Below are positions 1 through 6,627 of a DNA stretch of 9,936 nucleotides, piece by piece. The notes beneath the pieces were generated by a model. The model searched no databases. It was given only the letters and a program-made list of their open reading frames with translations, and had not been told where the DNA came from. This DNA is from Akkermansiaceae bacterium. GTDB lineage: Bacteria; Verrucomicrobiota; Verrucomicrobiia; Verrucomicrobiales; Akkermansiaceae. Within the stretch, counting starts at the first letter, position 1. Every line of letters starts with the position of its first letter. The stretch covers positions 1 through 9,936 of the forward strand of contig CAIVXP010000295.1 of assembly GCA_903909905.1 (NCBI GenBank), read 5' to 3'. Both the position numbers and the translations under genes were made by a program.

Positions 1-137
1 AGAATGTGATTGCGTTGCCGCGGCATCATAGTGATCCGTTTGATCGATTGATCATCGCCCAAGCGCGGGTTGAAGGGCTTACGATTGTGACCCGTGATGA
101 AGATTTCCAAGCTTACGATGTGCCGCTACTTTGGTAG
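1..137 (+). CDS. VapC-like PIN-domain toxin, C-terminal fragment (cut by window edge)
   Basis: Reading from base 3 gives 44 residues and a TAG stop. The fragment contains [14 protein letters not shown], then [12 protein letters not shown], and ends YDVPLLW. This is the typical C-terminal third of a VapC-type PIN-domain protein: the DPFDR segment and the TRDxxF segment carry two of the acidic metal-binding residues, and the YxVxxLW ending is common in the family. PIN toxins are Mg2+-dependent RNases, usually encoded just after a small antitoxin gene, which would lie off the left edge here. The stop is 13 bp from the convergent stop of the phosphatase gene. The family is clear; RNA target and partner cannot be seen. 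Confidence 0.85.
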   Translation, partial: NVIALPRHHSDPFDRLIIAQARVEGLTIVTRDEDFQAYDVPLLW

Positions 138-150
138 CCTCCAAACAGCC

Positions 151-627
151 TTAGATTTGATCGGTGAGTTTTGGGGGCACGAGGTAAAGCAAGATGCCGC
201 CGCGGATCGGGGGTGAGCATTCGATGGCGGCGAATGCGCCTTTTTTCATGAGGACCGAGCCGTAGGGGGCTTCGATGATATGGGAAATGAGGCAGGAGAG
301 ATCGGGTTCGTGGCCGACGATGGCGACGTGGCGGAATTCAGAAAAGGCACTGAGTTCGCGCAGTGCGGTTTGCGGGTGCATGCCGCTGGCGAGCCAGTCT
401 TGGATGATGGGTGCGGCGAGGCCGGCGGTGGTGCAGAACTCCTCGGCGGTGCGAAGTGCGCGTTCGTAGGGGCTGGTGAGGACGATGTCGGGAAGTTGCT
501 GCGCGTGGGCGAGAACGCGGGCAGCACGGCGGGCTTGCTCGCGGCCGATGTCGACGATGCGTCGTGCGGGATCACCTTGTGGGTGGGAATCCTCCGCCTT
601 GCCGTGGCGCATGACGAGCAGGTGCAT
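151..627 (-). CDS. sixA: SixA-like phosphohistidine phosphatase (histidine phosphatase superfamily)
   Basis: The 158-residue protein begins MHLLVMRHGKAE, with the RHG motif of histidine phosphatases at residues 7-9 (nucleophile His8). Arg56 in SPYERALRTAE (52-62) and the second catalytic His106 in VAIVGHEPDLS (101-111) complete the phosphate pocket. The short length without an inserted cap, and the LMKKGAFAAIE segment (126-136), match SixA rather than phosphoglycerate mutase. SixA removes phosphate from histidine residues of signalling or phosphotransferase proteins in the cytoplasm. The ATG at 625-627 is used; no good ribosome binding site precedes it. It starts 21 bp after the fabG stop, so the two are probably one transcript, although no functional link is obvious. 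Family is secure; the actual substrate is unknown. Confidence 0.88.
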   Translation of the reverse strand: MHLLVMRHGKAEDSHPQGDPARRIVDIGREQARRAARVLAHAQQLPDIVLTSPYERALRTAEEFCTTAGLAAPIIQDWLASGMHPQTALRELSAFSEFRHVAIVGHEPDLSCLISHIIEAPYGSVLMKKGAFAAIECSPPIRGGILLYLVPPKLTDQI

Positions 628-648
628 GGTGTCTTGCGGATGAAACTA

Positions 649-1395
649 TCACATCGTCATGCCACCATCGACGGCGATCACCTGGCCGGTAATGTAGCGT
701 GCGGCGGGGCTGGCGAGGTAGGCGACGAGATCGGCGATGTCGGTGGTTTGGCCGAAAGTGCCGAGCGGGATTTTTGCGAGGACTGCTTCCTTGACGGCGT
801 CGGAGAGTTCATCGGTCATGTCGGTGGTGATGAATCCCGGGGCGACCGCGTTGCAGGTGACCGAGCGTCCGGCGAGTTCGCGGGCGACGGCTTTGGTGAA
901 ACCGATGAGGCCGGCCTTGCTGGCTGAGTAGTTTGCTTGTCCGGCATTGCCGATGAGGCCGATGACCGAGGCGATGTTGATGATGCGCGGGTCTTCGGCT
1001 TTCATGAGAGTGCGCATGAAACCTTTCACCGTGTTGAATGCACCCTTGAGGTTGGTATCGATGACTGTGTCCCAGTCTTCTTCCTTCATGCGCATAAGGA
1101 GTGTGTCGCGGGTGACGCCGGCGTTGTTGATGAGAATGTTGGGTGCGCCGATTTCGTTGGTGATGCGGGCGGCGAGGTCTTGCACGGCTTGGTGGTTGGC
1201 CACATCGACATCGTAGGCCGTGGCTGATCCGGGGAACTCCTTGTTGATTTCGTCAGCAGCTTTGCCGCAGCTTGAGGCACTGCGGCTCACGACGGCGACC
1301 TTGGCACCTTCGGAGGCGAGTTTACGGGCGATTTCCTGACCGATTCCGCGGCCTGCGCCGGTGACCACTGCGATTTTGTTGGCAAAGCGTGACAT
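649..1395 (-). CDS. fabG: 3-oxoacyl-[acyl-carrier-protein] reductase (short-chain dehydrogenase)
   Basis: The 248-residue protein is a classical SDR. The cofactor loop is TGAGRGIG at 12-19, NNAG is at 90-93 and Asn115 is in DTNLKG. The catalytic residues are Ser143 (INIASVIG), Tyr156 and Lys160 (NYSASKAG). The PGFITTDMT segment and the C-terminal ITGQVIAVDGGMTM ending are hallmarks of FabG. The enzyme reduces 3-oxoacyl-ACP with NADPH in fatty-acid elongation in the cytoplasm. I chose the ATG at 1393-1395 because it gives the normal FabG length. The reading frame extends upstream to a TTG at 1431 that would add 12 unconvincing, proline-rich residues. No clear Shine-Dalgarno is seen for either start. 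The gene stands apart from other fab genes and precedes sixA. Confidence 0.93.
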   Translation of the reverse strand: MSRFANKIAVVTGAGRGIGQEIARKLASEGAKVAVVSRSASSCGKAADEINKEFPGSATAYDVDVANHQAVQDLAARITNEIGAPNILINNAGVTRDTLLMRMKEEDWDTVIDTNLKGAFNTVKGFMRTLMKAEDPRIINIASVIGLIGNAGQANYSASKAGLIGFTKAVARELAGRSVTCNAVAPGFITTDMTDELSDAVKEAVLAKIPLGTFGQTTDIADLVAYLASPAARYITGQVIAVDGGMTM

Positions 1396-1605
1396 GGGCA
1401 AAGGGTGGTCGAGCGGGCGTGGGGGTGTCAATGCGGGGATTGATTTTCAGGAGGGGGTTTCAAGGTTCAAGTTGGCAGTGTTCAGTTGGAAGGGGTTGAA
1501 GAAGCGGCCTTATCTTCGACTCTTTGGCTTCTTGGGTTTTAAGAACTTAGAGCGGACCTTTCGGAGAAGGCTCCCTAGCGAGATACGGGATTCCGATTTA
1601 CTCCC
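1396..1605. other. Intergenic gap between pta and fabG
   Basis: This 210-bp stretch lies between two minus-strand genes. I see no convincing intrinsic terminator and no strong promoter. Just before the gap, within the last codons of pta, the minus strand has a short CCCC-GAT-GGGG hairpin (1614-1624) without a following T-run. The notable content is 1457-1490, which on the minus strand reads as a string of near-repeated units (ACTGAACACTG, then AACTTGAACCTTGAAAC). It resembles a low-complexity intergenic sequence I associate with Verrucomicrobiota-like genomes. The rest shows no structure that I can support. Confidence 0.5.
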
Positions 1606-2679
1606 TCAAAGATCCCCATCGGGGTAGAGTTGGTGGTACTTGATCGCCTCGACGGCGACGGTGGCGGCGGTGCCGAAGATGGTTTCTTCGTCGACGGTGC
1701 GTGGGACCTGGGCGGCGGGTCGCGCGAGGCCTAGGATGAGTTGACCATAGCTCCGTGCGCCGGCGACATGTTGCAGGAGCTTTAGCGAGATGTGGGCAGC
1801 GTCGAGGTTGGGGAAGACCAGCACATCGGCGCTGTGGCGCGACTCAGCGGCGGGCATTTTGATTTCGGCTGCAGCGGGGTCGAGAGCGACATCGGCTTGG
1901 AGTTCTCCCTCGATGTCGATTTCGAGAAACTGGCGGTGAGCTTCAGCTTGGGCAAGTGAGGCGGCGGCGGCCATGCGTTTCGCATCGGCGGTGGAGACGC
2001 TGCCTTTGGTCGAGTAGCTAAGCATGGCTACGCGAATTTTTCGGCCAAGGAAATGGTGGGCGAGCTTGCCGGTTTCGATGGCGATGGCGGAGAGCTCTGC
2101 GACATCGGGGTTTGGGTTGAGCGCGCTGTCGGCCATGAAGATCATGCCTGATTCGCCGAGGTGTTGGAGGTGGTTGCCGGTGATGATCGAGACGCCGAAA
2201 ATTTTTGGCACATGCGGTAGCGGCTTGATCGTGTGGAGCAGGGCGCGGAAGTAGGCTGCTGGCAGAGCTTGATTTCCGCCAACGATTGCATCGGCTTGGC
2301 CGTACTGGACCATCAGCGCTCCGAAGTAGTGGGGCTTGGCGACGAGTTCTTCCGCTAGGCCGAGGCTGTTGCTGCGGTAGCGGGCCATGTTTTCGACTCG
2401 TTGGCAGAAGAGTTTGAAGTCGGTCGCGTGCGGGGGGTCGATGATGTGGACGAAGGTGAGCGGCACCGCATGCTCTGCGGCTAGGGCGCGGATGCGTTCG
2501 CGGTTGCCAAGCAGGATGGGGGCGACCACTTCTTCACGGACAAGGCGAGCGGCAGTGCGGATTACACGGATGTCCTCGCCTTCGGTGAAGACCACCCGTT
2601 TTGGATGGTTGCGCAGCTGTGTGAGCAGGCGGCTGATCACCGGAATGATGGTGGGGCTCGTGTCGGGGGAGGGGTTCAT
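1606..2679 (-). CDS. pta: Phosphate acetyl/butyryltransferase-family acyltransferase
   Basis: The 357-residue protein matches the PTA_PTB family along its length. Landmarks are VVFTEGED (29-36), GQADAIVGG (127-135), FMADSALNPNPD (181-192), AMLSYSTKGS (218-227), EGELQADVALD (257-267) and ADVLVFPNLDAA (284-295). Pta interconverts acetyl-CoA and acetyl-phosphate in acetate metabolism. The length equals a stand-alone catalytic domain. Odd point: where canonical Pta has DLSRG with a catalytic Ser-Arg pair, this protein has QVPRT (324-328), keeping Arg327 but replacing the serine with proline; GGNQ stands where SGA is usual. The FPNLDAAHIS segment is closer to the Pta-like domain of MaeB malic enzymes. 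The substrate could therefore differ. It starts at the ATG at 2677-2679, with no clear ribosome binding site. No acetate kinase gene is adjacent. Confidence 0.8.
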   Translation of the reverse strand: MNPSPDTSPTIIPVISRLLTQLRNHPKRVVFTEGEDIRVIRTAARLVREEVVAPILLGNRERIRALAAEHAVPLTFVHIIDPPHATDFKLFCQRVENMARYRSNSLGLAEELVAKPHYFGALMVQYGQADAIVGGNQALPAAYFRALLHTIKPLPHVPKIFGVSIITGNHLQHLGESGMIFMADSALNPNPDVAELSAIAIETGKLAHHFLGRKIRVAMLSYSTKGSVSTADAKRMAAAASLAQAEAHRQFLEIDIEGELQADVALDPAAAEIKMPAAESRHSADVLVFPNLDAAHISLKLLQHVAGARSYGQLILGLARPAAQVPRTVDEETIFGTAATVAVEAIKYHQLYPDGDL

Positions 2680-2687
2680 GAATGCGC

Positions 2688-2701
2688 TGGTGCTTGCACC
2701 A
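2688..2701. promoter_or_regulatory. Palindrome in the pta/histidinol-phosphatase divergent region
   Basis: TGGTGC-TT-GCACCA is a perfect inverted repeat with 6-bp arms and a 2-bp centre. It lies 9 bp upstream of the pta start codon, in the 79-bp region from which pta and the histidinol-phosphatase gene diverge. The size and position suit an operator or a 5' leader hairpin. No regulator gene adjoins it, so the role is a guess. Confidence 0.3.
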
Positions 2702-2758
2702 CGTTGTGAGTCTAGTATGTCTTGTCCGGATCATTCAACCGGATTCATCCGCAATCGC

Positions 2759-3556
2759 ATGCCAGCCGACTACCATACGCACACGCCGTTGTGCCGTCAC
2801 GCGACAGGATCGCCGGAGGAATATGTCGATGCCGCGTTGGCGGCGGGCTTGAGCGAGTACGGGATATCCGATCACGCGCCGCAGGTTCCCGAGCCCTTTG
2901 ATGATTGGCGGATGCGTCGCGAAGAACTGCCTGAATACTTCGCATGGATCGAGCGCGCGCGGGCACGTGTGGCGGGAAAATTGCCGGTGCGCATCGGGCT
3001 TGAATGCGATTGGCTGGAAGGCTGCGATGAATGGATCGGCGAGCTCGAAAGCGAATGCCGTTGGGACTATCTCATTGGTTCGGTGCATTATTTGGGCGAC
3101 TGGGATTTTGACAATCCCAAGTGGCTTGGCCGCTGGGCCGAGAGCGATGTCGAAGCGGTGTGGGCGCACTACTGGCAAACGTTTGCGCGGATGGCATCGA
3201 GCGGCTTGTTTGACATTTTGGCGCATCCGGATTTGGTGAAGAAATTCGCGCATGTTCCGGCGGGCGATCTCGCAAGATTTTACGAACCGGCGATTGATGC
3301 GGTCGCGGCGGCGGGCTGCGTGATCGAGCTCAACACCGCGGGTTGGCACAAGCCATGCGAGGAGGCTTATCCGGCAGCCGGATTTCTCGAACTCGCCTGT
3401 TCCGCGGGTGTGCCTTTGGTAATTTCATCCGATGCCCACGCACCGAATGAAGTGGCGCGCGATTTCCACAAAGCCGTCGCAATGGCCAAAGCCGCTGGCT
3501 TTCGCGAAACAGTGCTCTTCGATCGGCGCCGCAGGAGCGTGGAAGCTTTCGAATAA
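2759..3556 (+). CDS. hisK: PHP-type histidinol-phosphatase
   Basis: The 265-residue protein starts MPADYHTHTPLCRHA. Metal ligands of the PHP domain are visible in order: His6 and His8 (HTH), His14, SDHAP (Asp38, His39), Glu82 in GLECDW, His110 in GSVHY, His156 in ILAHPDL, and Asp225 and His227 in SSDAHAP. This set and the length match the trinuclear-metal histidinol-phosphatase HisK/HisJ, which dephosphorylates L-histidinol phosphate in the penultimate steps of histidine synthesis. The reading frame is open far upstream (to 2387) because it overlaps pta antisense. I chose the ATG at 2759 because the PHP fold begins right after it; the ATG at 2717 would add 14 residues and is possible. No other his gene is present. 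A general PHP phosphatase is the alternative. Confidence 0.85.
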   Translation: MPADYHTHTPLCRHATGSPEEYVDAALAAGLSEYGISDHAPQVPEPFDDWRMRREELPEYFAWIERARARVAGKLPVRIGLECDWLEGCDEWIGELESECRWDYLIGSVHYLGDWDFDNPKWLGRWAESDVEAVWAHYWQTFARMASSGLFDILAHPDLVKKFAHVPAGDLARFYEPAIDAVAAAGCVIELNTAGWHKPCEEAYPAAGFLELACSAGVPLVISSDAHAPNEVARDFHKAVAMAKAAGFRETVLFDRRRRSVEAFE

Positions 3557-3557
3557 G

Positions 3558-4985
3558 TCAGCGTTCGCCGCGATGGCGTTTGAAGATCGCGAGCGTGCGA
3601 TCGCGTTCGGATTTGTGATCGACGCAGGGAAGCGGGTAGCCGGAAGCGAGCGGTTTGCCATCGGCGGGTGGTTCGAGAAATTTCTTCGGATCGACGGCTG
3701 CGAGTTCCGGCACCCAGCGTTTGATGTAGATCCCTTGCGGGTCGTAGCGCGCGGTTTGGGACCATGGGTTTTGGATGCGGAAATAGGGTGCCGCATCGGC
3801 GCCAGTGCCGGCCGACCATTGCCAGCCGCCGTTGTTCGAGGCGATTTCGCCATCGAGAAGGTGCTGCATGAAGTGTGATTCGCCGAGGCGCCAGTCGATG
3901 TGCAGGTCCTTGGTCAGAAACATTGCTGTGATCATGCGCACGCGGTTGTGCATGAAGCCGGTGGCTAGGAGCTCGCGCATGCCGGCATCGATGATTGGAA
4001 ATCCGGTGCGGCCGTTTTTCCATGCTTCGAAATTTTCGTTTGGCGCATCCCACGGCAGTCCGCGCCAATCGGGGTTGAATTCCTCTGCGAGCACATTCGG
4101 AAAGTGGTGGAGTATCGCGAAGTAAAATTCGCGCCATGCGAGTTCCTTAAGGTAGATGTCGATGCTCACGCGTTCGACGGCTTTGGCGGCGGCGCGGGAT
4201 TTCATCAGCTCGGTGTGAATCGTGCGGATCGAAATGAGTCCGAAGCGCAGGTCCTGCGAGATGCGCGAGGTGCCTTGGAGCGAAGGGATGTCGCGGGTGC
4301 TGCCATAGTGTTGCACGATTCCGCCGAGGGCATTTTTGAAGCGTTCGCGGGCCGCGCGTTCGCCAGGCTCGGGCAGTTGTGCGTCGGGTTCCTTGAGGCC
4401 CCAGTGGGCGAGGGTCGGTAGGGGTAGCGATTTGAGATCGGCGGGAGTGTTGAGCTTTGCCGGCTTGCCGACCGGCGATGGTTTTTCGAGCGCGAGCCAG
4501 TTGCGGCTGTATGGCGTGTAGACCTTGTAGGGTAGGCCGCTTTGTGTGAGCACCTCATCGGGCGTGTGCAGGGCGTGATCATGAAACGCATGGCATTGCA
4601 CACCGAGCTCCGCGCAGAGTTGGCGGATTTTTTCTTCGACCGCTTTGCCGAAGGGATCGGGGTCGCTATTGAAACAAAGATCCTTCGCGCCGCTATCCTT
4701 GATGAGTTGGCGCAGGCCTTTCACCGCATCGCCGTTGCGAATGATGATTTGGCCGCCGACCGTCTCGAGATTTTTGGCAAGCGACGCAAGGCAGCCGCAG
4801 AGGAAATGCTGGCGTTTGGGTCCGGTCCAGAGGTGGGATTTTTTCCAATCGCTCAAAAAATAAACCGGGATCACTGGGCGGCCCATCGAAGCGGCGTGAT
4901 GCAGCGAGAGGTTATCAGCGATGCGCAGATCGCGACGGTACCAGTGGATGACGGGAGGAGCGCTTGAGGGCATAGGCGTGGCCAT
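3558..4985 (-). CDS. phrB: Class I deoxyribodipyrimidine photolyase
   Basis: The 475-residue protein has an N-terminal antenna (alpha/beta) domain at about 11-145, beginning PVIHWYRRDLRIADN, and a C-terminal FAD domain at about 205-470. FAD and DNA-binding signatures are TSRISQDLRFG (239-249), ELAWREFY (281-288), TGFPIIDAGMREL (327-339), FMHNRVRM (344-351), NNGGWQWSAGTGADA (384-398) and PYFRIQNPWSQ (400-410). These match the CPD photolyases that repair UV-induced cyclobutane pyrimidine dimers using blue light; a cryptochrome is unlikely given the intact DNA-binding motifs. The start is the ATG at 4983-4985; Met5 is an alternative. It follows the AP2-like gene after 9 bp, so the two are probably co-transcribed. 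Its stop is separated by one base from the convergent histidinol-phosphatase stop, with no terminator between. Confidence 0.95.
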   Translation of the reverse strand: MATPMPSSAPPVIHWYRRDLRIADNLSLHHAASMGRPVIPVYFLSDWKKSHLWTGPKRQHFLCGCLASLAKNLETVGGQIIIRNGDAVKGLRQLIKDSGAKDLCFNSDPDPFGKAVEEKIRQLCAELGVQCHAFHDHALHTPDEVLTQSGLPYKVYTPYSRNWLALEKPSPVGKPAKLNTPADLKSLPLPTLAHWGLKEPDAQLPEPGERAARERFKNALGGIVQHYGSTRDIPSLQGTSRISQDLRFGLISIRTIHTELMKSRAAAKAVERVSIDIYLKELAWREFYFAILHHFPNVLAEEFNPDWRGLPWDAPNENFEAWKNGRTGFPIIDAGMRELLATGFMHNRVRMITAMFLTKDLHIDWRLGESHFMQHLLDGEIASNNGGWQWSAGTGADAAPYFRIQNPWSQTARYDPQGIYIKRWVPELAAVDPKKFLEPPADGKPLASGYPLPCVDHKSERDRTLAIFKRHRGER

Positions 4986-4994
4986 GCTGGCTCA

Positions 4995-5258
4995 TCAGAC
5001 CGCTTCCTCCAACAGTTTTTCCGCCTTGCGCACGAGCGTGGGGCTGAGCTTGCCGCCGGCGCGTTTGGCGCTTTCGAGCAAGGACTTTAGGCGTTCGAGC
5101 GAGCGTTCGGCAGCAGCCAAAGAACGCCGAGCGCCGCCAAATTTCTTGTCGGGGAAATAGCGCATGAAGGTCTTGCCGCTACGGCTGATGCATAGCCGCC
5201 AGCCCTCAAATGCCGCGGTCTTGTAACTGAAGCGGGTCAGATTTTTCTTCGATTTCAT
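4995..5258 (-). CDS. Small AP2-like DNA-binding protein
   Basis: The 87-residue basic protein starts MKSKKNLTRFSYK. Residues 18-57 contain FEGWRLCISRSGKTF, YFPDKKFGGARRSLAAA and ERSLERL. The pattern is W-R-hydrophobic strand, RxGK turn, second strand with F/Y, then GG and an alanine-rich helix, which is that of bacterial AP2/ERF-like domains. In homing endonucleases and plant factors this domain binds DNA through its three-stranded sheet. The remaining 30 residues are predicted helical and Lys/Arg-rich (LVRKAEKLLEEAV). I chose the ATG at 5256-5258, preceded by GGAAAAG at a workable distance; the frame extends to 5327 but the extra residues look non-coding. It precedes the photolyase gene by 9 bp. 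No nuclease domain is present. Function is unknown; a regulator is one possibility. Confidence 0.62.
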   Translation of the reverse strand: MKSKKNLTRFSYKTAAFEGWRLCISRSGKTFMRYFPDKKFGGARRSLAAAERSLERLKSLLESAKRAGGKLSPTLVRKAEKLLEEAV

Positions 5259-5388
5259 CGATCTTTTCCGTGTGGATTCACCGGGACTGGTCGACCCGTA
5301 AATGGTCAAAATCCAGAGATTTTTCACCTGTATCGGGTCGCAATCGGGTCAAATGGCCGTTTTGGCGTGGTAAAATGCAAAAAATGGT

Positions 5389-5416
5389 TTGCCAGCGGCA
5401 GGCGCTCGCTCTTAAT
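5389..5416 (+). promoter_or_regulatory. Candidate sigma-70-type promoter for rpoA-rplQ
   Basis: TTGCCA (5389-5394, five of six matches to TTGACA) is followed after 16 bp by CTTAAT (5411-5416, four of six to TATAAT). Transcription from here would give a leader of roughly 95 bases before the rpoA ATG. This is the best match I see in the region, but such matches are common by chance. Confidence 0.3.
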
Positions 5417-5449
5417 TCGCCGCCCGCGGGCATCCAAAATCCGCCGTAG

Positions 5450-5494
5450 GTCCTCCGTCAGCCCCGTTCGCGGGGTGTCAGCCCGTTGGAGGGT
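5450..5494 (+). promoter_or_regulatory. Structured leader upstream of rpoA
   Basis: TCCTCC (5451-5456) can pair with GGAGGG (5488-5493), closing a stem around a perfect inner hairpin CCCCG-TTCG-CGGGG (5462-5475). The GGAGGG is the only Shine-Dalgarno-like sequence near rpoA, but it lies 24 nt before the ATG and an in-frame TAA at 5494 excludes an earlier start. GGG-TAA-CCC (5491-5499) can form a competing small hairpin. GTCAGCCC is repeated at 5457 and 5477. This could be a ribosomal-protein-type autoregulatory leader, but that is inference from position and pairing only. Confidence 0.4.
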
Positions 5495-5517
5495 AACCCG
5501 GCAAACCAAGCATCAAC

Positions 5518-6600
5518 ATGTCAGTCACCAAACTTGCTCGCTTCGAGCTCCCTAACCGCCTCGTTCGCAATGAGGAAACCGCCAGCGACACCTACGCTCA
5601 GTTTGTCGCAGAACCATTCGAACGCGGCTACGGCCACACCATCGGCAACACACTGCGCCGCGTCCTGCTTTCCTCGCTTGAGGGAGCCTCCATCACTTCC
5701 GTCCGCATCGCGGGCGTGCAACACGAATTCTCCAGTCTTCCCGGCGTGGTCGAGGATGTCACCGACATCGTGCTCAACCTCAAGAAGGTCAAGTTCAACC
5801 ACAACGAAAAAGAGCCGCGCATCCTCACCATCAAGGTCGAAAAGGAAGGTATCATCACTGCTGGCGACATCCAAGGCGACCACATCTACGACGTCGTCAA
5901 CAAGGACCAGGTCATCTGCACGCTCGACAAGAAAGTGAAGTTCGACTGCGAGTTTGAGGTTCGCGTCGGCCGCGGTTTCTCCACCGGCGATGAAAACAAG
6001 CGCAAGGACCAACCGATCGGCGTCATCGCCATCGATTCGATTTTCTCGCCTGTCACCCGCGTCAAATACGCCGTCGAAACCACCCGAGTCGGTCAAATGA
6101 CTGACTTCGACAAGCTGGTTCTCGACATCTGGACCGATGGCCGCATCACCCCGCAAGACGCATTGCTGCAAGCCTCTGCGATCCTTCGCCACCACCTCGA
6201 TGTGTTCGTCAACTACGACGAAAACGCCGTCGACTTCGAAGAGGCTCCAGCCGAATCGAGCGAGGAAAACGCTGCGCTCAAGAAGTTGCTCAACATGTCG
6301 GTCAACGAAATCGAACTCTCGGTTCGCGCCGCCAACTGCCTCAACAACGCCAACATCACTTCCGTCGGCCAACTCGCGATGAAGTCCGAGGCGGAAATGC
6401 TCAAGTACCGCAACTTCGGCAAGAAGTCGCTCAACGAAATTAAGGACAAGCTCGTCGAATTGGGTCTTGGCCTTGGCATGACCTTCGATGCCTCGCTGCT
6501 CACCGGACCGAGCGCCGCCAGCCGCGGACCGCGCCTTGGCGCGGAAGACGAGGCACCGGTCGGCCTTGCTGATCTGATCGCTCAAAACCTCGACGACTAA
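5518..6600 (+). CDS. rpoA: DNA-directed RNA polymerase subunit alpha
   Basis: The 360-residue protein contains the alpha N-terminal dimerisation domain (about 1-235), with the signature FERGYGHTIGNTLRRVLLSS (34-53). A flexible acidic linker rich in Glu, Ala and Ser follows at about 236-253. The C-terminal domain (about 255-325) contains LSVRAANCLNNANITSVG (268-284) and FGKKSLNEIKDKL (300-312). Arg270, Asn273 and Gly301 correspond to E. coli Arg265, Asn268 and Gly296, which contact UP-element DNA. Alpha dimerises to nucleate core RNA polymerase assembly. A tail of about 35 residues (326-360, ending ADLIAQNLDD) goes beyond the E. coli end. The ATG at 5518 is forced by an upstream in-frame stop; no Shine-Dalgarno is close. 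It is followed by rplQ as in most bacteria, but rpsM-rpsK-rpsD do not precede it. Confidence 0.98.
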   Translation: MSVTKLARFELPNRLVRNEETASDTYAQFVAEPFERGYGHTIGNTLRRVLLSSLEGASITSVRIAGVQHEFSSLPGVVEDVTDIVLNLKKVKFNHNEKEPRILTIKVEKEGIITAGDIQGDHIYDVVNKDQVICTLDKKVKFDCEFEVRVGRGFSTGDENKRKDQPIGVIAIDSIFSPVTRVKYAVETTRVGQMTDFDKLVLDIWTDGRITPQDALLQASAILRHHLDVFVNYDENAVDFEEAPAESSEENAALKKLLNMSVNEIELSVRAANCLNNANITSVGQLAMKSEAEMLKYRNFGKKSLNEIKDKLVELGLGLGMTFDASLLTGPSAASRGPRLGAEDEAPVGLADLIAQNLDD

Positions 6601-6627
6601 CACCCCAGACTTAGAAAGCATCACCCG

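Larger units (their letters stand above)
5259..5517. other. Divergent intergenic region between the AP2-like gene and rpoA
   Basis: This 259-bp region must hold the promoters for the AP2-like/photolyase pair and for rpoA. It contains two close copies of ATCGGGTC (5332-5339 and 5343-5350). An inverted partner, CGACCCG, is at 5292-5298 and pairs with CGGGTCG at 5334-5340. Further on are a 10-bp palindrome GCCCGCGGGC at 5422-5431 and a structured stretch just before rpoA. A 61-codon minus-strand frame (5324-5509) has no recognisable protein features, and I do not treat it as a gene. Confidence 0.55.

Noticed and set aside
280..927. A 215-codon plus-strand frame over sixA and fabG
   Set aside because: Gly/Asp/Val-rich shadow; the minus strand holds two complete enzymes with catalytic motifs.
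2387..2758. N-terminal extension of the histidinol-phosphatase frame
   Set aside because: The extension is antisense to pta, Arg/Ser/Met-rich, and outside the PHP fold; the ATG at 2759 starts right at the metal-binding HTH motif.
3367..4137. A 256-codon minus-strand frame over the end of the histidinol-phosphatase and photolyase genes
   Set aside because: The translation is Arg/Pro/Ser-rich without domains and overlaps two well-identified genes.
5324..5509. A 61-codon minus-strand frame upstream of the AP2-like gene
   Set aside because: No recognisable domain, it covers the putative rpoA promoter and leader, and no ribosome binding site is convincing.
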